Source: CAYOFK01 sp964403185 (GTDB taxonomy: Bacteria > Bacteroidota > Bacteroidia > Bacteroidales > VadinHA17). From it: a DNA stretch of 14,549 nt. The DNA lies in the NCBI GenBank assembly GCA_964403185.1, contig CAYOFK010000072.1, positions 1 to 14,549 of the forward strand. The letters run 5' to 3'. Positions 7,011 through 14,549 of this stretch are shown here, piece after piece. The notes below the pieces were generated by a model that saw nothing but the letters and a program-made list of their open reading frames with translations, was not told the DNA's origin and did no database searches. How positions within the stretch are numbered: position 1 is the stretch's first letter; every line of letters begins with the position of its first letter. Made by a program: the position numbers and the translations under genes.

Positions 7011-8552
7011 ATGTCAACCCTTGAGGAAAAATTTAAACTGTTTGAAGATAAGAACAAGGCTGCTGAAGCCGGTGGTGGTCCCGACCGGATTGAAAAGCAA
7101 CATGCAGCCGGAAAAAAAACAGCCCGCGAACGCCTTGAATCCCTTCTGGATGAAGGCACATTTGTGGAAACCGACAAGTTTGTATTACACCAAACGCGGG
7201 ATTTCGATATGGAAAAAAACCGTCCAATCGGGGATGGTATTGTAACCGGCTATGGAAAAATCGATGACCGTCTGGTTTATGTTTTTGCTCAGGATTTCAC
7301 CATTATTGGCGGCAGTCTGTCGCGATCCAATGCAGATAAAATAATTAAGATCCAGGACCTGGCTATGAAAATGGGCGCCCCGCTGATCGGATTGAATGAT
7401 TCAGGAGGTGCACGCATCCAGGAAGGGGTGCGCAGCCTGAGTGGATATGCCGACATTTTTTACAGAAATGTTATGTGCTCAGGGGTTATACCACAAATAT
7501 CAGCCATTCTGGGACCCAGTGCCGGTGGCGCTGTTTACTCTCCTGCACTCACTGATTTCATACTGATGGTCAAGGATTCCAGCTACATGTTCATTACCGG
7601 TCCTGAAGTGATAAAATCCGTCACCCATGAGGAAGTTACCAAAGAAGAACTGGGCGGGGCCATGACCCATAATACCAAAAGTGGTGTCGCACATTTTGTT
7701 GCTGATGACGACGACCAGGCCATGATGATGCTTCGGGAACTGTTGAGCTTCCTTCCTTCCAATAATATGGAAGATCCTCCTGTTGCAAATTGCATGGACG
7801 ATGCTAACCGCGTTGATGAAAATCTTCAGGAAGTGATACCGGCAGATCCAAATAAACCCTACGATATCAAGGAGATCATAACTACCATTGCTGACGACCA
7901 CCACTTTTTTGAAATCCAACCCCACTATGCCATGAATATTATAATTGGCTACATCAGATTAAAAGGCCGACCCGTAGGCATCGTAGCCAACCAGCCAGCA
8001 CATCTGGCAGGTGTGCTGGATATCAATGCTTCTGTAAAAGGCGCCCGGTTTGTACGGTTCTGTGATGCCTTTAATATCCCTCTTGTTACACTTGAAGACG
8101 TACCCGGATTCCTGCCCGGTACGATGCAGGAGTATGGCGGGATCATCAAACACGGTGCAAAGCTTTTATATGCATTCTGCGAAGCCACCGTTCCGAAGAT
8201 CACTCTGATTACCCGTAAAGCCTATGGCGGAGCCTATTGCGTGATGTCCAGCAAACATATTGGTGCGGATGTTAATTTCGCCTATCCCACTGCTGAAATT
8301 GCGGTGATGGGTCCGGATGGCGCAGTCAGTATCCTCTTCAGGAAAAATATCAAAACAGAGGAGGATAAAACCAAACTTGTGGATGAATACAAACAGAACT
8401 TTGCCAATCCGTACCGTGCTGCATCACTGGGATATATTGATGAGGTAATCCTCCCCAGGGATACCCGGAGGAAACTCATCCAGGCCCTTGATATGGCTCA
8501 GAACAAAAGCCAGTCAAATCCGCCAAAGAAGCATGGAAACATCCCGTTGTAA
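7011..8552 (+). CDS. Acyl-CoA carboxylase carboxyltransferase subunit (PccB/MmdA family)
   Basis: 513 residues, normal for the PccB/MmdA family. It moves the carboxyl group from carboxybiotin to an acyl-CoA, most likely propionyl-CoA to methylmalonyl-CoA. Two crotonase-like halves are visible. The N-half has GKKTARERLESLLDEGTF (34-51), NDSGGARIQEG (129-139) and GPSAGGAVYSPAL (168-180). The C-half has VANQP (325-329), EDVPGFLPG (362-370), YGGAYCVMSSKHIGAD (405-420) and PTAEIAVMGPDGA (426-438). The glycine-rich motifs form the oxyanion holes. Cys410 occupies the place where actinobacterial PccB has Asp and AccB has a hydrophobic residue, a position tied to acyl-chain choice. MmdA of the sodium-pump decarboxylases is close in sequence, but the biotin carboxylase in the same operon and the lack of a membrane beta subunit favour a carboxylase. 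Lies 67 bases after the carrier gene. Confidence 0.94.
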   Translation: MSTLEEKFKLFEDKNKAAEAGGGPDRIEKQHAAGKKTARERLESLLDEGTFVETDKFVLHQTRDFDMEKNRPIGDGIVTGYGKIDDRLVYVFAQDFTIIGGSLSRSNADKIIKIQDLAMKMGAPLIGLNDSGGARIQEGVRSLSGYADIFYRNVMCSGVIPQISAILGPSAGGAVYSPALTDFILMVKDSSYMFITGPEVIKSVTHEEVTKEELGGAMTHNTKSGVAHFVADDDDQAMMMLRELLSFLPSNNMEDPPVANCMDDANRVDENLQEVIPADPNKPYDIKEIITTIADDHHFFEIQPHYAMNIIIGYIRLKGRPVGIVANQPAHLAGVLDINASVKGARFVRFCDAFNIPLVTLEDVPGFLPGTMQEYGGIIKHGAKLLYAFCEATVPKITLITRKAYGGAYCVMSSKHIGADVNFAYPTAEIAVMGPDGAVSILFRKNIKTEEDKTKLVDEYKQNFANPYRAASLGYIDEVILPRDTRRKLIQALDMAQNKSQSNPPKKHGNIPL

Positions 8553-8724
8553 ACACCGGGCCTGTACCAAACAGAATGCTTTTCATGCCCTTCTCAATAT
8601 CTGTGCCGGCTCCCGGTGAAACCATTACTGAAATTTTCATTAATTTCACCAAACTTTATTTGATTAATATCCTAAACTGTTTGGCACATAACCCCGGGTA
8701 AACAGTTCTTTTAACGGTAAAAAC

Positions 8725-9474
8725 ATGTGTACAGTTAGTTACATTCCAAAAAATAAATCTTCATTTCTGCTGGCTTCAAACAGGGACGAGGATCCCAGTC
8801 GCGCAACAAGTATCACTCCAACCGAACGACTCCTTTCAGATAAGACTGTTGTGTTTCCACAGGACCGGAAAAAAAGTGGCACCTGGATCGCCGCAGATGA
8901 AGGCCGTTTTACCCTCTGTTTGTTGAATGGCGCATTTGTGAAACATAAAAAGGCTGCATGCTACAGGAAAAGCAGGGGAATGGTTGTGCTGGACTTTTTT
9001 AATTACCGGAATGTAAATCGATTTAAACAGGAGTATGATTTTTCAGGGATAGAACCGTTCACTTTACTGATTATTGAAGGAACTACCGGAATTCAACTGC
9101 ACGAGCTCATATGGGATGGTTTAAAGCTGCATGTGAATAATCCGGACCCAGGCATACCCCATATCTGGTCGTCAGTTACACTGTATTCAGATCGTGTCAG
9201 AAAGGAAAGGCAACGATGGTTCAGGGAATGGTACCAAAACCAATCCGGTGCCAAACTTGAAAAACTGATCCTTTTTCATAAAACCGGTGGTGCCGGAGAT
9301 CCCGGGAACAACCTGCTCATGAACCGGAATAACGAAGTCAGGACTGTAAGCATATCCGGTATTGAGCGCAATGGGGACGATTTGTTTTTCAGATATGAAG
9401 ATCTGCTCCATAATCATATATCGGAAAAAACTTATCAGTTTGATAACAGGAAAAAACGCTATACCCCTTTATAG
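8725..9474 (+). CDS. NRDE-family protein (TANGO2-like)
   Basis: 249 residues. It starts MCTVSYIP and carries SNRDED at 18-23, the NRDE motif that names the family (PF05742, related to eukaryotic TANGO2). The N-terminal Met-Cys followed by the NRDE motif is shared by the family, and a possible N-terminal-nucleophile fold has been discussed for it; no enzymatic reaction is firmly established. Other family-like features are GTWIAADEGRFTLCLLNG (52-69) and a mid-protein RGMVVLDFF. No signal peptide or membrane segment is visible, so it is probably cytoplasmic. It lies 172 bases after the carboxylase operon on the same strand with some palindromic sequence between, so co-transcription is uncertain. 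It converges on the symporter gene. Confidence 0.88.
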   Translation: MCTVSYIPKNKSSFLLASNRDEDPSRATSITPTERLLSDKTVVFPQDRKKSGTWIAADEGRFTLCLLNGAFVKHKKAACYRKSRGMVVLDFFNYRNVNRFKQEYDFSGIEPFTLLIIEGTTGIQLHELIWDGLKLHVNNPDPGIPHIWSSVTLYSDRVRKERQRWFREWYQNQSGAKLEKLILFHKTGGAGDPGNNLLMNRNNEVRTVSISGIERNGDDLFFRYEDLLHNHISEKTYQFDNRKKRYTPL

Positions 9475-9583
9475 CATGTTCAGATGACTGTTGAATATAA
9501 GAATGTAGTCGCTTTTGAGACAACCTCGCCGGGAACACAGGTAAAAAGCGGCAGCATTCAGATACCATTTCAGCATTCTCATA

Positions 9584-10825
9584 TTAAACTTTAAATTCTT
9601 CTCCCTCAGATCTGGCAATAACCAGGGCTCCGGTTGTATCGCTCCAGACATTTGTGGCTGTCCTGAACATATCCAGGATGCGATCTACGGCCACAATCAA
9701 TCCAATACCCTCCAGTGGCAATCCAATGGCTGTAAGGATGATGGCGATCATAAATAAACCGGCCATGGGGACCGCTGCGGCACCAATTGAAGCTATCAGT
9801 GCGGTCATCACAATAATGGCCTGTTGCGCAAGGTTTAGATCCAATCCATAAGCCTGGGCAATAAAAACGGCTGCAACACATTCATACAGAGCCGTTCCAT
9901 CCATATTTATAGTGGCTCCCAGGGGAAGGGTAAAACTTGCTACTTTATTGGAAACACCATCCCTTTGTTCCACCGCTTCCAGGGTTAATGGTAAGGTAGC
10001 CAGAGCAGAGGAGGTTGAAAATGCTGTAACAAGCGGTGTGGAAACAGCACGAAAATGGCGCAGGGGATGTACTTTGGCGATAAACCTCTGGATAAGCGGA
10101 AGGGTGATCAGCGCATGTATGGCCAGTCCGAGAAATACGGTAAGCATATATAATCCCAATCTGCCGGCCAGATCGGTCAGTGCACTCACATCCCCACCCT
10201 GATCAATGAGAATGCGCGAAATATTGCCGGCTATGATCCCAAACACGCCAAAAGGCGTAAAGCGGATTATAAGCATGGTGATTTTCATGATAATATCAAA
10301 GGCGGCACTGAAAAAGTCCTTCATTGTATTTTTATGACGGTCCGCCACTTGTGTGATGAAAAAGCCGAACAGTAAGGAGAAGAAGATCACCGATAACATT
10401 TTACCTTCTGCAAATGCTTCAAATAAATTGGTTGGAATGATCTCAATAAGAGTTCTTCCAAAAGAACCCGATTCAATATCAAGGCCTTCTATTACATGTA
10501 CAAAACCCATATCTGCTCCCACACCTGGTTTGAACACGTTGACGAGGAATAAACCTGTAAGTATGGCCAGAATACTGGTGATAACATAATATGCCAGGGT
10601 TTTAAAACCCAGTTTTCCAAGGTCCTTCCCGGATCCAACCTGAATGATGCCGGTAATTAAGGAAGTCAGGATCAAGGGGATGATGATCATTTTCAGGGCC
10701 CGTAAAAATACTTCTCCCATCCAGGATATCCAGGTAACCTGATGTGGGAGAAACAGTCCGAAGAGGATGCCCAGCAATAATGCTACCAGAATTTGCCAGT
10801 GGAGTTGGATCTTAATATAACGCAT
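9584..10825 (-). CDS. Dicarboxylate/acidic amino acid:cation symporter (DAACS/SDF family)
   Basis: 413 residues of inner-membrane transporter with the GltPh-type plan: six early helices, re-entrant hairpin HP1 with STSSALATLP (270-279), TM7 with NMDGTAL (307-313), HP2 with ASIGAAAVP (345-353), and TM8 with DRILDMFRTATNV (381-393). Arg388 matches GltPh Arg397, which binds the substrate side-chain carboxylate; Asp385 matches Asp394, Asn392 matches Asn401 and Asp396 matches the sodium ligand Asp405. Keeping the arginine points to glutamate, aspartate or C4-dicarboxylates rather than neutral amino acids. Coupling to sodium or protons cannot be decided. Start at MRYIKIQLHW is natural for the family. 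Its own promoter probably lies in the 94 bases behind it, after a likely terminator of the preceding gene; the minus strand there has only near matches to TAnnTTTG. Confidence 0.94.
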   Translation of the reverse strand: MRYIKIQLHWQILVALLLGILFGLFLPHQVTWISWMGEVFLRALKMIIIPLILTSLITGIIQVGSGKDLGKLGFKTLAYYVITSILAILTGLFLVNVFKPGVGADMGFVHVIEGLDIESGSFGRTLIEIIPTNLFEAFAEGKMLSVIFFSLLFGFFITQVADRHKNTMKDFFSAAFDIIMKITMLIIRFTPFGVFGIIAGNISRILIDQGGDVSALTDLAGRLGLYMLTVFLGLAIHALITLPLIQRFIAKVHPLRHFRAVSTPLVTAFSTSSALATLPLTLEAVEQRDGVSNKVASFTLPLGATINMDGTALYECVAAVFIAQAYGLDLNLAQQAIIVMTALIASIGAAAVPMAGLFMIAIILTAIGLPLEGIGLIVAVDRILDMFRTATNVWSDTTGALVIARSEGEEFKV

Positions 10826-10886
10826 TAATCAGGGAATTGCATTCGGTAAATGTAAGGGAATTTCAACAAAATACGGAGATCCGGTT

Positions 10887-10916
10887 AAAAAAAGGACTGG
10901 TTATCACACGGCCAGT
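10887..10916 (-). terminator. Probable intrinsic terminator of the outer-membrane protein gene
   Basis: On the minus strand, just after the stop at 10920, ACTGG (10912-10916) pairs with CCAGT (10896-10900) across an 11-base loop, and two bases later comes a run of seven T (10887-10893). The stem is short but the T-run and position fit an intrinsic terminator that separates this gene from the symporter. Confidence 0.5.
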
Positions 10917-10919
10917 AAG

Positions 10920-11591
10920 CTATTTCAAGTGTAAGGCATATCCTATTGTTGCAACAAAAGATGCACTCCTGCCATAGATATATGCATCGTTAATGACGTT
11001 TGTTAATCCGGCAAGAAAACTCAACTCCAGAACGACCTCGCCCGGTCCCAGGTCATGCAAGCCTCCCAGGTGAAGTGTCCATGACAGGTCGGGGCAATCA
11101 AGCCTGCCGAACGGAACCACAAACTCACTCGACCGGCCGGTGGCCCGGGCTGCATTTGTAGGGATGCCGTATGGTAAATCCAGCCTGGCACCCACACCCC
11201 CGAACATCCCTGCTTTTTCACCAAGCTGAACCCGGTATGTCAGGTTAAGGACCAACCCGAAATAGTATTGTGCTGCCAGCCATGTTTCATAATATGCGCT
11301 CTTATAATTGGGATATGTAACGGATTTTATGCCTTTTTTTGAAAAAGCAAAGCCCGTAGACAGGTAAACGCCCTTATTCATGTCAATATCCGCTATCAGA
11401 CTGAATGCAGGTGCGTGTACACGCTGTTTAAGAAATACAGAGTCTATCCTGTAGAAAGATTCTCCAGGCCTTAAATATTCCGCCACGGTGGTGAAAGTGG
11501 TTTGGTAGCCTGTGTTGATCCTGATCTTATTTTGAGCACTCAGTCCACAGGCCATAATCATGCTAAAAACCACCAGACTGATTTTCCTCAT
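10920..11591 (-). CDS. Outer-membrane beta-barrel protein, function unknown
   Basis: 223 residues from ATG at 11589-11591, chosen because it gives a standard signal peptide (MRKISLVVFSMIMACGLSAQ, cleavage after SAQ). An upstream in-frame ATG (11612) would add MGINLAG, and beyond that lies the N gap, so a longer start cannot be fully excluded. The mature part has strand-like alternation throughout (FSLIADIDMNKGVYLSTGFAF, YYFGLVLNLTYRVQLG, GMFGGVGARLDL, TLHLGGLHDLG, VVLELSFLAGL, FVATIGYALHLK), as in outer-membrane beta-barrels of about 8-10 strands. The last strand closes the protein, as is typical. No specific family is recognised. It is followed by a terminator, and its promoter probably lies in or behind the gap. 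Confidence 0.68.
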   Translation of the reverse strand: MRKISLVVFSMIMACGLSAQNKIRINTGYQTTFTTVAEYLRPGESFYRIDSVFLKQRVHAPAFSLIADIDMNKGVYLSTGFAFSKKGIKSVTYPNYKSAYYETWLAAQYYFGLVLNLTYRVQLGEKAGMFGGVGARLDLPYGIPTNAARATGRSSEFVVPFGRLDCPDLSWTLHLGGLHDLGPGEVVLELSFLAGLTNVINDAYIYGRSASFVATIGYALHLK

Positions 11592-11616
11592 ACCTGCAAG
11601 ATTAATCCCCATATAT

Positions 11617-11716
11617 NNNNNNNNNNNNNNNNNNNNNNNNNNNNNNNNNNNNNNNNNNNNNNNNNNNNNNNNNNNNNNNNNNNNNNNNNNNNNNNNNNNN
11701 NNNNNNNNNNNNNNNN
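11617..11716. other. Assembly gap (100 N)
   Basis: Exactly 100 unresolved bases, the conventional placeholder for a scaffold join of unknown size. It begins 25 bases behind the start of the minus-strand barrel gene. Translations across it are meaningless, and linkage between 1-11616 and 11717-14549 rests on the assembler. Confidence 0.98.
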
Positions 11717-12037
11717 AATGAATAAGAAGAGAATAATAAACCAACAACTAAACCTAAATAAGAATGGTTTGAACCCCATTTATCACTCACCCTAATTCAG
11801 AGGAAAATTAAGACATTTAAGTCTTTTTAACAACATCTCTTACCTTATGCCAGACTGATTCCACCTGATTTCCAGAGAGAAATACACATATATGCCTGCA
11901 CTTCTGTCTGTTAGCTTATTTAGTCTGAATAACTTCAAAATAAGATTGTGGCCTGTTTTTTGAGGTGTCTAAATTGGAAAAAAATGATTTCAAATCCTGT
12001 CATTTCATTACATTAGTTGTTTCAATCTTTTTGCCTC
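11717..12037. other. Intergenic stretch after the gap
   Basis: About 320 AT-rich bases ahead of the ankyrin-repeat gene. I see no convincing gene, tRNA or strong hairpin, and no exact TAnnTTTG box on the plus strand; the promoter of the ankyrin gene should nevertheless be here. A short open minus-strand stretch next to the gap (11717-11790) could be the start of a gene lost in the gap but has no features to support it. Confidence 0.5.
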
Positions 12038-13465
12038 ATGAGTAAGTGGGTGGTTTTTACTATTCTCATTTTGATTCTGCCATTTTACTGCCAGGGTCAG
12101 GTCAGTGAGTCTGATACGCCTGCAGTCAGGACAGACACTTCTGAATATGTTGCGGGAGATCTGGATTTTAATATCCTCATTGCGGCACATAAGGGTTATG
12201 AAAATGAAGTTCTCAGGTTACTCAATAAGGGAGCGAACATAAACGCCAAATCATATGAGGGTGTAAGCCCGCTGATGTATGCGGTTTCGGGGGGCCATGC
12301 CAGACTGGTAAAGATGCTTATTTTAAACGGGGCCGATGTGAATGCAAAACCTGAGGATGGGCGGAGTGCCTTAATCACGGCCACTCAGAAGGGGCAGCAG
12401 GAAATTGCAGAGGAACTACTCATTGCCGGCGCAAACGTTCATGAACGCGACAAATATGGAGCATCTCCCCTGCTCTATGCATCGGCCTACAATAACTATT
12501 CCTTATGCGACCTGCTCCTGTTCTACGGGGCCAATCCAAACCAGACCGACACGCAGCAAACATCTCCTTTGATGGCTGCCACCTATGCAGGGAACATTGG
12601 TGTGGCTGAAATGTTAATTAATGAGGGGGCGATTGTTGATGCAGAAGATGAAAACGGGATCACAGCCCTGATGATGGCAGTGCAAAACGGAGATACGGCA
12701 TTTGTAAATTTCCTGATCCGTAACGGAGCGGATCAGAGCCACCGGTCTCTTTCCCGGAATTCTGCTTTTTACTCGGCTTTATATAATGGCCATACAGACA
12801 TCCTGGATCTTCTCTGGGATCTGAATCCTGAGAAAAAGGATTCCAATCTTATAAAACCCGATCCCTATGCTATCGCCCGGTTGAGTCACAGTAAAAGTGC
12901 CTCGAAATGGTTGCAGGACCACCAGTTCAGAAAAAGATTCCAGCCCATTCTCCGGTCCCTGTTTCTCGGACTGGATGTAAATCTTAATTTGAACGATTAC
13001 TACCTTGGATTCAGAACCGGAGTTCAGGAGTTGTATTCGGGATTCACTTTTGAACTTGATTACAGATTCAGACCCTCGGCAAAACGCATACTTATAAAAG
13101 AGGACGATCAGACCTACTACCAGTTTTGGGAAAAAAGACATATGATGGCCGCCACCTTTGGTAACAGATTTCATATTTTCAGGTTCAATCCCGACCTGGG
13201 CTTTGGCTTGTATCTTGGAATAAGCGGACTCTACAGCTTCGGTCCGGAATACAGGGGAAGTAATCAAAAAGCCCGGTCCTTCTTTAAATTGAATCCTAAA
13301 GCAGGATTGTATTTTGAACTCAGTCACATGTATCTCAGGCTCAATTACGAATATCTCAATTTGACACTCTACCGGATATCCCCTCACTGGGTGAATTTCG
13401 GCATTTATTATAAAATTAACTTCAAACGAAAGCAATTTTCAAATAAACGGATTGCATGGTTCTGA
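12038..13465 (+). CDS. Exported ankyrin-repeat protein with C-terminal beta-barrel-like domain
   Basis: 475 residues from ATG at 12038; a TTG 21 bases upstream is a less likely start. A signal peptide (MSKWVVFTILILILPFYCQGQ) precedes about seven ankyrin repeats at roughly 43-264, each about 33 residues with the usual 'G.SPLM.A...G......LL..GA..N' pattern (GVSPLMYAVSGGHARLVKML, GADVNAKPEDGRSALITA, GASPLLYASAYNNYSL). From about 306 to 465 the sequence changes to strand-like alternation rich in Tyr, Phe and Gly (YYLGFRTGVQELYSGFTFEL, FGLYLGISGLYSFG, LYFELSHMYLRLNYEYLNL, VNFGIYYKINF), typical of an outer-membrane barrel. I infer an ankyrin scaffold in the periplasm tethered to or threading the outer membrane. 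A 40-residue linker with FRKRFQPILRSLFL joins the halves. It is followed after nine bases by a lipoprotein gene. Partner unknown. Confidence 0.8.
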   Translation: MSKWVVFTILILILPFYCQGQVSESDTPAVRTDTSEYVAGDLDFNILIAAHKGYENEVLRLLNKGANINAKSYEGVSPLMYAVSGGHARLVKMLILNGADVNAKPEDGRSALITATQKGQQEIAEELLIAGANVHERDKYGASPLLYASAYNNYSLCDLLLFYGANPNQTDTQQTSPLMAATYAGNIGVAEMLINEGAIVDAEDENGITALMMAVQNGDTAFVNFLIRNGADQSHRSLSRNSAFYSALYNGHTDILDLLWDLNPEKKDSNLIKPDPYAIARLSHSKSASKWLQDHQFRKRFQPILRSLFLGLDVNLNLNDYYLGFRTGVQELYSGFTFELDYRFRPSAKRILIKEDDQTYYQFWEKRHMMAATFGNRFHIFRFNPDLGFGLYLGISGLYSFGPEYRGSNQKARSFFKLNPKAGLYFELSHMYLRLNYEYLNLTLYRISPHWVNFGIYYKINFKRKQFSNKRIAWF

Positions 13466-13474
13466 ATAAATATA

Positions 13475-13915
13475 ATGAATATGCAACGAATTCATAGTGT
13501 TTTAACCTGCCTCTTCCTGTTCTTTATGCCGGCATGTATCCCTGATTTTACGTTGGAAGAGGTAGATTGCTCAGAGTGTTATATTACCAGGCCCGATGAG
13601 GCCGAACTGATCATCAAGGTCACCCGGAACGCTCATTATCCTGAAATCCCTGTGGTGGTTTTCAACGGCAAACTTGAGGCTCGGGACACCTTCCTTCTGG
13701 ATACTATACGCAGCAGCACAGGATATATCATCGTACCTGCAGACCGGTACTACACTGTTCAGGCTACATATACTACTGATTCAGGAACAGTATTTGTTAT
13801 TGACGGTGACGATCTGAAGACTGTAAAAGTTACCGGACAGTGCAATGGCACCTGCTGGATCATTAAAGGAGGAATCCTGAATAACGAACTCAAGTACGAT
13901 CACCCCCTTCCATGA
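13475..13915 (+). CDS. Small lipoprotein with two cysteine pairs, function unknown
   Basis: 146 residues (or 144 from a second ATG two codons in). The start MNMQRIHSVLTCLFLFFMPAC is a lipoprotein signal with lipobox MPAC, making Cys21 the lipidated residue. The mature part contains CSEC (Cys32, Cys35) and CNGTC (Cys123, Cys127), suggesting disulfides or a metal site. Between them the sequence is beta-rich (AELIIKVTRN, IPVVVFNGKLEARDTFLLD, IIVPADRYYTVQATYT), like a small immunoglobulin- or carboxypeptidase-regulatory-type sandwich. The gene begins nine bases after the ankyrin-barrel gene and is almost surely co-transcribed, so it probably works with it at the outer membrane. It ends just before a hairpin and faces a convergent gene. 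I do not recognise a family. Confidence 0.72.
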   Translation: MNMQRIHSVLTCLFLFFMPACIPDFTLEEVDCSECYITRPDEAELIIKVTRNAHYPEIPVVVFNGKLEARDTFLLDTIRSSTGYIIVPADRYYTVQATYTTDSGTVFVIDGDDLKTVKVTGQCNGTCWIIKGGILNNELKYDHPLP

Positions 13916-13919
13916 AGGA

Positions 13920-13949
13920 GCACCGCTCCGATTATTTCCGGAGCAGTGC
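13920..13949. terminator. Hairpin between convergent genes, possible bidirectional terminator
   Basis: GCACCGCTCCG (13920-13930) pairs at 10 of 11 positions with CGGAGCAGTGC (13939-13949) around an 8-base loop, five bases after the lipoprotein stop. There is no T-run directly after the stem on either strand, so efficient intrinsic termination is not assured; position and strength of the stem still favour an end signal. Confidence 0.45.
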
Positions 13950-14015
13950 AAAAATCTGAATAATAAGTTGTTTTGCACACCCGGCTACACAACTGAATGG
14001 AACTGAAACTTGTGT

Positions 14016-14549
14016 TTAAATTTCCCTGTACTTTAAACTTGTAGTATCTTTTTTCTTTTTTTCCAGTGTTTTATTTTGCTCTTCCAGCATTTTTTCTATT
14101 TCTTCTTTGAGCCTTGGCATTTCCTCTTCCCGGAACTTCCTCATTTCCACCCTCATCTCCTTCATTTGTTCCTGCAAAACGGTCCTTACCCTCTCCATTT
14201 CCATCCGTAAATCCCCGGCCCTGATTTGTCCCATTTCAATCTTCAATTTCTCCATTTCATCTCTGATCTCCTCCCAATCAACATCTATTGAATCACAAAA
14301 ACGTACATCCTGGAGTTCTAAATGAAGATCATCCATAACATCGTGCATATTATCATTGATTTCCTCCATGTATGTTTGAAATGAATCGGAAAAATGCAGA
14401 TTAAAATCATATATGGAGTCTTGAAAGTCCTCAATAATATCTTCAAAGTCAAAGTTAAAATCAAAGTCAAAATCCTTGTCGAAATGAAATTCAGGATCAT
14501 CATGTTCAATATCTTCATCGATATCCTGTTTACGGATTTCAACCTCTTT
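14016..14549 (-). CDS. Charged coiled-coil protein, N-terminus cut by window edge
   Basis: The frame is open from the stop at 14016 to the right edge (177 codons), so the apparent ATG at 14369 is not the real start. Two zones are visible. Near the edge is an acidic stretch with strict Asp/Phe alternation (FHFDKDFDFDFNFDFED, 14439-14489). Towards the C-terminus is a long, highly charged helix with heptad-like spacing (EEIRDEMEKLKIEMGQIRAG, MEMERVRTVLQEQMKEM, MPRLKEEIEKMLEEQNKTLE) ending in a basic KKKK. Such tails occur in Bacteroidota anti-sigma-like or M56 (BlaR1-like) membrane proteins and in unknown exported proteins, but nothing here decides. One cysteine (RFCDS) is present. No family assigned. 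Confidence 0.62.
   Translation of the reverse strand, partial: KEVEIRKQDIDEDIEHDDPEFHFDKDFDFDFNFDFEDIIEDFQDSIYDFNLHFSDSFQTYMEEINDNMHDVMDDLHLELQDVRFCDSIDVDWEEIRDEMEKLKIEMGQIRAGDLRMEMERVRTVLQEQMKEMRVEMRKFREEEMPRLKEEIEKMLEEQNKTLEKKKKDTTSLKYREI

Noticed and set aside
7011..8552. Carboxyltransferase as the alpha subunit of a sodium-pumping methylmalonyl-CoA decarboxylase
   Set aside because: No membrane beta subunit or small delta/epsilon subunit nearby, and a biotin carboxylase is in the operon, which a decarboxylase pump does not need.
8554..8650. Hairpins after the carboxylase operon (CACCGGG...CCCGGTG and GGTGAAA...TTTCACC) as a terminator
   Set aside because: Perfect 7-base arms, but loops of 51 and 22 bases and no T-run directly after; too weak to call.
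9510..9556. CGCTTTT...AAAAGCG inverted repeat between the NRDE gene and the symporter
   Set aside because: Only 7 base pairs across a long loop; could be a terminator for convergent genes but is within chance expectation.
11588..11795. Open frames running through the N gap
   Set aside because: They depend on translating undefined bases and have no support.

Overview
The window looks like chromosomal DNA of a member of the Bacteroidota, most likely a Bacteroidales/Marinilabiliales-type organism from a draft or metagenome-derived assembly. The reasons are the families present (a TonB-like protein of the Bacteroidota style, several outer-membrane beta-barrels with signal peptides ending in '.AQ', and a three-gene acyl-CoA carboxylase operon), start codons with no clear Shine-Dalgarno sequence, and two exact matches to the Bacteroidota -7 promoter box TAnnTTTG. 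A run of 100 N at 11617-11716 is a scaffold gap, so the two sides are joined by inference only. No named taxon can be fixed from the sequence alone.

Layout. 1-851 (-) is the start of an AEC-family permease cut by the left edge. It is divergent from a TonB-like energy transducer (976-1737, +). Two minus-strand genes follow: an outer-membrane beta-barrel protein (1834-2562) and an SRAP/YedK-HMCES DNA-protein crosslink protein (2909-3631). Just upstream of the SRAP gene, and in the same reading frame, is a short remnant of what looks like an IS1182-type transposase N-terminus. From about 3800 to 4560 there is no convincing intact gene. This stretch holds a strong hairpin, two tandem copies of a 67-bp unit that each contain a hairpin, three or four more stem-loops in succession, and a minus-strand fragment resembling the N-terminus of a group II intron reverse transcriptase. 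It is best read as a graveyard of mobile elements and structured repeats. An AT-rich stretch with a DnaA-box-like cluster follows.

The metabolic core is 4856-8552 (+): biotin carboxylase, biotin carrier protein and carboxyltransferase, closely spaced and probably one operon. Together they carboxylate an acyl-CoA, most likely propionyl-CoA (methylmalonyl-CoA pathway) and possibly acetyl-CoA too. An NRDE/TANGO2-family gene (8725-9474, +) follows and converges on a dicarboxylate/acidic amino acid:cation symporter (9584-10825, -). Behind that is another outer-membrane barrel gene (10920-11591, -), whose upstream region runs into the assembly gap.

The right end carries a two-gene unit: an exported protein with about seven ankyrin repeats joined to a C-terminal beta-barrel-like domain (12038-13465, +), then a small cysteine-containing lipoprotein nine bases downstream (13475-13915, +). 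A hairpin separates it from a convergent, highly charged coiled-coil gene that runs off the right edge (14016-14549, -). The most unusual items are the ankyrin-barrel/lipoprotein pair and the structured repeat region at 3826-4170.
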